Part shown: piece after piece, positions 7,144-11,271 of the stretch
How positions within the stretch are numbered: the first letter of the stretch is position 1
Layout of the letters: every line of letters begins with the position of its first letter
Notes under the pieces: generated by a model
Seen by the model: only the letters and a program-made list of their open reading frames with translations
The model's database searches: none
Told to the model about the DNA's origin: nothing
NCBI GenBank assembly: GCA_937915975.1
Contig: CALGGL010000344.1
Coordinates: forward strand, 1-11,271
Direction of reading: 5' to 3'
Length of the DNA stretch: 11,271 nucleotides
Source: an uncultured Lachnospiraceae bacterium
GTDB lineage: Bacteria > Bacillota > Clostridia > Lachnospirales > Lachnospiraceae
Position numbers and translations under genes: made by a program

Positions 7144-7938
7144 ATGGCAGAAAAAGCAGGCGTTTACACAACAAAAAAGAAAAACGGTGAGGTATATTAT
7201 CGTGCTTCACTGACATACAAAAGAAAACATATAAGTCTTGGCAGCTTTCCGAATTCGGAGGATGCAAATACAGCATATAACAATGCCAAATCCATTATAG
7301 ATGATACCGAAAAAAAAATAACAAAAGAAAGCTATGATAAAGATATGAAGCTTGCCCACGACAAATTTATATCTATTTTGAACTTCCGTGATAACGGAAT
7401 ATATTTTGCCACCCCAATTTATCTTTTAAAAAATTATTTTGAATATTATCTGAATCCGGATACAATCCTTAAGTTTGACCGTGATGATTTATTCTTTTAT
7501 GCTTCACATAAAATCCAACAGCGCGGCGGATATCTTTTTGTAAGTGACTACGGCAGCCAATACAAAATACTCGGAAGATACGGTATAAAGCCATTTGCCG
7601 TTTATGGTCGAGACTTTGTGATGGCAAATGATGATAAGTTTGATTACAGATATTCAAATATAAAGGTTATAAATAACTATACGGGAGTACAGGTGGAGGA
7701 AAAAAACGGCAAGCCTGTATATACAGCCCTTATTCATAAGGTGGGCAACTATATAATAGGCAGGTACGAAACCGAGGAACAGGCTGCCATAGCATACAAT
7801 AAAGCTGTTGATATCCTCCATGAAAACGGTATTAAAAAGAACTACACAAAAAACTATATCCTATCCATGAAAAAGGATGAATATCTAAAGATATATAACG
7901 AAGTCAGTGTTTCGGAAAAACTTTATGATATTAAGTAA
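7144..7938 (+). CDS. Uncharacterised AP2-like protein with degenerate HNH segment
   Basis: No named family is certain, but the 264-residue product has clear architecture. Residues 6-49 read GVYTTKKKNGEVYYRASL, then ISLGSFPNSEDANTAYNNAK, like a bacterial AP2/integrase-type DNA-binding module. Residues 181-221 repeat the pattern (GVQVEEKNGKPVYTALIH, IIGRYETEEQAAIAYNKA). Just before this second module, residues 155-176 (GRDFVMANDDKFDYRYSNIK) align with the HNH signature DHINGDxxDNRxxNLR of AP2-containing homing endonucleases, but the Asp-His pair is replaced by V159-M160, so nuclease activity is unlikely. A YLFVSDYGSQYKILGRYGI stretch (129-148) precedes it. It has no signal peptide or membrane segment and is lysine-rich, consistent with nucleic-acid binding. 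I chose ATG 7144 because GAGG lies about 7 nt upstream; a longer frame from 7078 has no site. It is the only plus-strand gene, stands alone, and is probably a domesticated DNA-binding protein. Confidence 0.75.
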   Translation: MAEKAGVYTTKKKNGEVYYRASLTYKRKHISLGSFPNSEDANTAYNNAKSIIDDTEKKITKESYDKDMKLAHDKFISILNFRDNGIYFATPIYLLKNYFEYYLNPDTILKFDRDDLFFYASHKIQQRGGYLFVSDYGSQYKILGRYGIKPFAVYGRDFVMANDDKFDYRYSNIKVINNYTGVQVEEKNGKPVYTALIHKVGNYIIGRYETEEQAAIAYNKAVDILHENGIKKNYTKNYILSMKKDEYLKIYNEVSVSEKLYDIK

Positions 7939-7939
7939 A

Positions 7940-7953
7940 CAGACAAATGTCTG
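7940..7953. terminator. Short inverted repeat between convergent genes, weak terminator
   Basis: CAGACA-AA-TGTCTG lies 2 bp after the plus-strand stop and 16 bp from the tspO stop. It could form a small hairpin in either RNA, but the T-tracts are poor (TTTACTT on the minus strand; interrupted T's on the plus). It may serve as a weak two-way terminator; a protein-binding palindrome is also possible. Confidence 0.4.
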
Positions 7954-7969
7954 ATACCACCGTTTCATT

Positions 7970-8446
7970 TTAATTTAAAAGAAAAAAGCCTAAGTTCAGA
8001 TAACCTGCAAAGGTTACCCATATAATATACGGAAGCATCAGATAAAATGATGTTTTATTAATGGGCTTAAACTGATTCATCATTTTCATTATAAGTGCCC
8101 ACATGGCTGCAAGCCAAGCAAAGGCAAATAATCTCCATCCGAAATTAAAAAATATTATCGACCATCCGAAGTTAAAGAAGAGCTGCAAAAGATATGTATC
8201 GAGTGCCTTTTGAACCTCTTCTTTTTCCATACCCTCCCTTACTATCAGATAAGAAGCCACACCCATAAGGATATAAAGCACTGTCCACACAACCGGAAAA
8301 AGCCATGCCGGAGGAGCAAGCGGCGGTTTATTGAGTGATTGAAACATATCCCTTGCATTCATAGATAAAAGACTCGATACAAGACCAACCGCAAGCGGTA
8401 TAATGATACAAATAATTAACTCCTTTATATTTTGTTTGATTTTCAT
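7970..8446 (-). CDS. tspO: TspO/MBR family integral membrane protein
   Basis: A 158-residue protein with five predicted membrane helices, the usual TspO size. Family signatures: NKPPLAPPAWLFPVVWTVLY at residues 39-58, a second-helix LMGVASYLI, FFNFGWSIIFF near 90-100, and LPYIIWVTFAGYLNL at 138-152. TspO proteins bind tetrapyrroles and, in eukaryotes, cholesterol. The bacterial role is often linked to porphyrin handling and stress and is not settled. It starts 56 bp after the NlpC/P60-like gene on the same strand with no terminator between, so the two may be cotranscribed. The ribosome site is weak (GTGAGAA), but the ATG gives the normal family N-terminus. Confidence 0.93.
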   Translation of the reverse strand: MKIKQNIKELIICIIIPLAVGLVSSLLSMNARDMFQSLNKPPLAPPAWLFPVVWTVLYILMGVASYLIVREGMEKEEVQKALDTYLLQLFFNFGWSIIFFNFGWRLFAFAWLAAMWALIMKMMNQFKPINKTSFYLMLPYIIWVTFAGYLNLGFFLLN

Positions 8447-8502
8447 ATTATTTTCTCACAGTATTATTGTTGTTACATAATATGATTATTTTATATCAAA
8501 TA

Positions 8503-9462
8503 TTACATTTCCTTAAACAAATCCTCCATTATCTCCTCAGGTGTCATAGCATCATAACCGTCCGGATCAGACAGGACATTTCTGTTCCAATGCATCTGAT
8601 TATAATCCGTCAGAAAATCCACATCTCTTATACAGGTATCATAGCGAGCATAGCTTTCCGGGAAAAATTCGGACATATATTTTCTTGCAAGACCTACGGC
8701 TTCACTATCCGGATTTCCTTCCGGAGTTTTGGTTCCGCAGATAGAAACAACCGGAGGTGACGCATGCACAAAAAGAAGACTTCCGTCACTGCACTCACCT
8801 ATTACTATGAATACATGTCCGTCAGTCCCCATTATATCTCCCGGATAATATCTTCCTATCCCATCCTTACTTACAAATGTACCGTTAAATATATCCGCAT
8901 ATTCACCCACCATATCCTTTGAAGGGTAAACATAGCCGTTATCACTGAAATCTTTTCCAAACACCTGATAAACCACATATCCCACATAGCCCGTACAATC
9001 AAGTCCGTCATGTATCCGGTACATGGTATCCTCAAAGTCATACTCTGCATCATTTTCTTTAAAGAACTCATACCAGCGCGGACTTATCCCATATGTTAAT
9101 GTCTCTTCTCCGGCTCCCGAATCATCCTCATTCCATCCGCCGCCATACACATAAAGAGTTGTACCAACCGGCTCCATAGCCGCAGTAAGAAGCTTTTTTA
9201 CGGTAGGCACATTATTCTGAGACTCATAGATTTTGTTATTATTATCATAAGACAGAGTATCCGCCAAATCATTGTCGGGATTCGGTAAATCATCTGAATT
9301 AATATCCTGTTTCTTACCACTAAATCTGATTTCATATTTGTTACCGTTATCAGTTAAGGCTCTGCTGATAAAACCTGTAGCAAACATACTGAAAATGAAT
9401 AAAAAAACATATACTAAAACTCTCTTACTTTTTGAATCTCTATCCTTTATCTCTTTACTCAT
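8503..9462 (-). CDS. Membrane-anchored NlpC/P60-like cysteine hydrolase
   Basis: A 319-residue protein with a short basic N-terminus, one membrane segment (about 15-36) and an outside domain. A low-complexity Asp/Asn-rich linker (about 50-80) follows the membrane segment. The catalytic domain has LYVYGGGW at 103-110, LDCTGYVGYVVY with the nucleophile C156, YYPGDIMGTDGHVFIVIG with H216, and LLFVHASP with H233. That Cys-His-polar order matches NlpC/P60 peptidoglycan endopeptidases and related amidases. About 45 residues are inserted between the YGGGW strand and DCTGY, where typical members have roughly 6, so this is a divergent subfamily and the substrate is uncertain. GGTGGGG lies about 8 nt before ATG 9462. 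It lies 101 bp after the AsnB-like gene and 56 bp before tspO on the same strand. Confidence 0.82.
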   Translation of the reverse strand: MSKEIKDRDSKSKRVLVYVFLFIFSMFATGFISRALTDNGNKYEIRFSGKKQDINSDDLPNPDNDLADTLSYDNNNKIYESQNNVPTVKKLLTAAMEPVGTTLYVYGGGWNEDDSGAGEETLTYGISPRWYEFFKENDAEYDFEDTMYRIHDGLDCTGYVGYVVYQVFGKDFSDNGYVYPSKDMVGEYADIFNGTFVSKDGIGRYYPGDIMGTDGHVFIVIGECSDGSLLFVHASPPVVSICGTKTPEGNPDSEAVGLARKYMSEFFPESYARYDTCIRDVDFLTDYNQMHWNRNVLSDPDGYDAMTPEEIMEDLFKEM

Positions 9463-9517
9463 ATAAATGCCCCACCAAAATATACTAATATTATCTTATA
9501 CATTTTGGCTTAACTTT

Positions 9518-9536
9518 ATTCGCACAAAGTGCGAAT
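9518..9536. repeat. Perfect 8-bp inverted repeat upstream of the NlpC/P60-like gene
   Basis: ATTCGCAC-AAA-GTGCGAAT lies between the AsnB-like gene and the NlpC/P60-like gene. As RNA it forms a stable 3-nt-loop hairpin, but no T-tract follows on the minus strand (AAAGTTAAGCC), so a standard terminator is doubtful. It is G+C-rich within an AT-rich gap and could be an operator or a transcript-processing hairpin. Confidence 0.6.
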
Positions 9537-9563
9537 GAGGCTTATATGGAACAGGCTGTATTT

Positions 9564-11111
9564 TTAAAAGTAAATTCCGTACCAGATAAGGAAGATATAG
9601 ATACACCATACCTTTCTCCAGTTATCCGGCTGGTCAAGATATTCATCAGTAAGCATATTGTTGAGTAAATTTGTATCAAAATATTTGGAAGCATTCTCGC
9701 TGTTAAAAAGTTCTTTTATCTGACTTATAAACGGTTCCTCTCTCATCCATACACGTACAGGCACCGCAAAGCCAAGCTTCTTTCTAAAGGCAACCTCTTC
9801 AGGAATCATATGAGCAGCCGCCTTACGAAAAACTATCTTACTTTCGGAAAGACTCGCCTCATAATCGGTAGGAATCTTACAAGCCACCTCATAAATTCTT
9901 GAATCAAGAAACGGAGTTCTTGCAATAAGTCCGTTAGCCTTACTCATCTTCTCTGCATTTAGCATAATGTCCCCTTCAAACCAGACATTTAAATCACATA
10001 GCCACATCTTGGTGAGGTCACCCGTACTGTCATCAAAATCATATAAGCTTCTTGCGAGTTCAAGAGGTGTCAGATTACCCTTATAATTTTTCAAAACCTG
10101 ACTCTTTTCTTTCTCGCTCATAACCTTGGTATTACCTATATAATAGGTCTCAACAGGTGCCGAACTGTAATCCGGATTATTGCTGTTTACAAGACGTCTT
10201 ACGTATGCGTGGTAACCACAGAAAAGCTCATCCGCTCCCTCACCCGAATAACATACATCCACATATTTCTTTGCTCCTCGACAGGCAAGATAAAAGGCTA
10301 TGGTGGATGCATCTGCAAGAGGCTGCTCCATGGCTTTCATAGCCTCCGGAACAACTCCGAAATAATCCTCCGGAGTAACCTTAACTCTTATATGCTCTGC
10401 TCCCAAAAATTCCGCAGACTTTGCAGCAAGCTCTGACTCATCAAAGTCCTTATTGTCATAAGCAGTTGAAAATGTATACTTCGGCTTGGTAAGTGCTGCA
10501 AGATATGCCGAGTCAACTCCTCCCGAAAGGAAATTACCATAGGACTCACCCTCTATCTTCCAGTCATCCACAAGCTCGTTTAAGGTACTGTTAACAAGCT
10601 CGGCATATTCGTCCGTAGTCTTAGAATCATCCCCCTTATAGGTAAGTTTCCAGTATCTTTTTATATCAAGCTTTTTATCATCATTTTTATATACAAGAAC
10701 AAATCCCGGCATAAGCTTTTTTATGCCCTTGAAAAATGTATCGGAACCCGGGAGATAAGAATATGTAAGAAAAAGTTCCAGTGCCTGCTCATTCAATTCC
10801 TTCTTATACGCTCCGCTGTCAAGAATCTCATTAATAGTAAGACCGAATATTACATCCTCATTCTCAGTCACGTAATAATACATGGATTCATTTCCGAATC
10901 TGTCTCTTGCGCAGATTGTTTTATCTTCATTCTCATCATAAATTATAAATGCAAACATACCCTGAAGATACTTTGCAAGCTCCTCACCCCACCTGTCATA
11001 GGCTGCCTTTACATATCCTGCATCATCCTTTGCATCAAAAGGCTTGCCAAGCATTTCGGAAAGCTCCCTCTTATTACTTATGTAACCGCTGAAATTCTTA
11101 ATCTCTGACAT
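9564..11111 (-). CDS. Asparagine-synthetase-like enzyme lacking the glutaminase Cys
   Basis: A 515-residue AsnB-family protein. The C-terminal synthetase domain looks intact: PP-loop FLSGGVDS at 194-201, YSGEGADELFCGY at 288-300, RTPFLDSRIYE, and RKKLGFAVPVR near the end, as in enzymes that adenylate Asp and pass on ammonia. The N-terminal glutamine amidotransferase domain is shortened. The frame begins MSEIKNFSGYISNKREL, aligning to about residue 70 of normal AsnB (the NGEIYNYKEL region), so the MCGI start with nucleophile Cys1 is missing. The usual RDRFGIKPLYY reads RDRFGNESMYYY (69-80). The start is firm: CAGGAGG precedes ATG 11111 and a terminator lies upstream, so no 5' part has been split off. 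It may use free ammonia, or act on another acid or amide; asparagine synthesis is not assured. It may be read together with the downstream NlpC/P60-like gene. Confidence 0.85.
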   Translation of the reverse strand: MSEIKNFSGYISNKRELSEMLGKPFDAKDDAGYVKAAYDRWGEELAKYLQGMFAFIIYDENEDKTICARDRFGNESMYYYVTENEDVIFGLTINEILDSGAYKKELNEQALELFLTYSYLPGSDTFFKGIKKLMPGFVLVYKNDDKKLDIKRYWKLTYKGDDSKTTDEYAELVNSTLNELVDDWKIEGESYGNFLSGGVDSAYLAALTKPKYTFSTAYDNKDFDESELAAKSAEFLGAEHIRVKVTPEDYFGVVPEAMKAMEQPLADASTIAFYLACRGAKKYVDVCYSGEGADELFCGYHAYVRRLVNSNNPDYSSAPVETYYIGNTKVMSEKEKSQVLKNYKGNLTPLELARSLYDFDDSTGDLTKMWLCDLNVWFEGDIMLNAEKMSKANGLIARTPFLDSRIYEVACKIPTDYEASLSESKIVFRKAAAHMIPEEVAFRKKLGFAVPVRVWMREEPFISQIKELFNSENASKYFDTNLLNNMLTDEYLDQPDNWRKVWCIYIFLIWYGIYF

Positions 11112-11163
11112 TTTTATCCTCCTGTAAGAAAACCCAAAAATTTATAAATATATTTTTATGTAT

Positions 11164-11210
11164 AAAAAACCTCATATAACAGAAATAATTACATTTCATA
11201 TTATATGAGG
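11164..11210 (-). terminator. Intrinsic terminator after exodeoxyribonuclease III gene
   Basis: CCTCATATAA (11210-11201 on the minus strand) pairs with TTATATGAGG (11179-11170), followed by TTTTTT (11169-11164). The plus-strand RNA also has a T-rich tract after the stem, so it could work both ways. It separates the xth gene from the AsnB-like gene. Confidence 0.9.
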
Positions 11211-11217
11211 ATTTTTA

Positions 11218-11271
11218 TTATATTTCAATATCAAGTTCAACAGGACAATGATCCGACCCATATACATCCGT
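11218..11271 (-). CDS. Exodeoxyribonuclease III, last 17 residues only
   Basis: The minus-strand frame entering at 11271 reads TDVYGSDHCPVELDIEI and stops with TAA at 11220-11218. GSDHCPVEL is the C-terminal end of the ExoIII/AP endonuclease family (XthA/ExoA), where the Asp-His pair of SDH is catalytic. These enzymes cut at abasic sites during base excision repair and degrade DNA from 3' ends. Only the tail is visible, so subfamily and length cannot be judged. The terminator just downstream fits the end of a transcription unit. Confidence 0.85.
   Translation of the reverse strand, partial: TDVYGSDHCPVELDIEI

Noticed and set aside
8478-8505. Imperfect inverted repeat TAATATGAT...ATCAAATATTA at the NlpC/P60-like stop
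   Set aside because: It is almost pure A/T with a bulge and no T-tract; such repeats are expected by chance in AT-rich gaps, so I do not call a terminator.
11112-11163. Frameshifted N-terminal part of the AsnB-like protein
   Set aside because: The upstream bases hold a terminator and an AT-rich leader in all frames, with no MCGI-type coding sequence, so the short N-terminus is not a frameshift.
1-11271. CRISPR arrays, tRNA or rRNA genes, transposases, phage genes or defence systems
   Set aside because: I looked for regular direct repeats, cloverleaf-like segments and recombinase motifs and saw none that could be supported.

Overview
The window reads as a low-G+C Clostridia chromosome, most likely Lachnospiraceae. 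The reasons are the AT-rich codon use (many ATA, AAA and TAT codons), strong AGGAGG-type ribosome sites, intrinsic terminators, and proteins typical of that family: a Cys-cluster 3D-domain protein, a TspO protein, and an orphan AP2/HNH-like protein. This is inference; no rRNA or other marker gene is present. Every gene but one lies on the minus strand, so transcription runs mostly from high to low coordinates.

Layout, in the direction of transcription. (1) 11218-11271: last 17 residues of an exodeoxyribonuclease III, followed by a strong terminator. (2) 11111-7970: an asparagine-synthetase-like protein lacking the N-terminal glutaminase Cys, a membrane-anchored NlpC/P60-like hydrolase, and a TspO/MBR membrane protein. 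(3) 7144-7938, plus strand: an uncharacterised protein with AP2-like modules at both ends and a degenerate HNH-like segment. It is separated from (4) by a 288-bp divergent intergenic region holding good promoter candidates. (4) 6855-6049: a membrane-anchored 3D-domain cell-wall protein with its own textbook promoter and terminator. (5) 5901-4414: threonine synthase. (6) 4259-911: a compact queD-queE-folE-queC cluster that encodes all enzymes from GTP to preQ0 (7-cyano-7-deazaguanine). A diacylglycerol-kinase-family lipid kinase is translationally coupled at its 3' end. The leader carries a candidate preQ1-I-like aptamer followed by an intrinsic terminator, so the operon is probably controlled by attenuation. 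(7) 764-1: the first ~135 residues of phosphoglucosamine mutase GlmM.

The GlmM frame does not continue as GlmM. Near position 330-360 it passes in frame into about 110 residues of a much more G+C-rich sequence (about 57% against 35-45%) that resembles an extracellular solute-binding protein. Since GlmM is normally essential, this is best explained as an assembly chimera or an illegitimate recombination at a short shared motif, and should be verified before use.

Most of the window is ordinary housekeeping content. The points worth a second look are the riboswitch-like leader of the queuosine operon, the AP2/dead-HNH protein with a palindrome over its predicted -35 box, the shortened AsnB-like enzyme, and the chimeric end. 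I saw no CRISPR array, tRNA, rRNA, transposase or phage gene.
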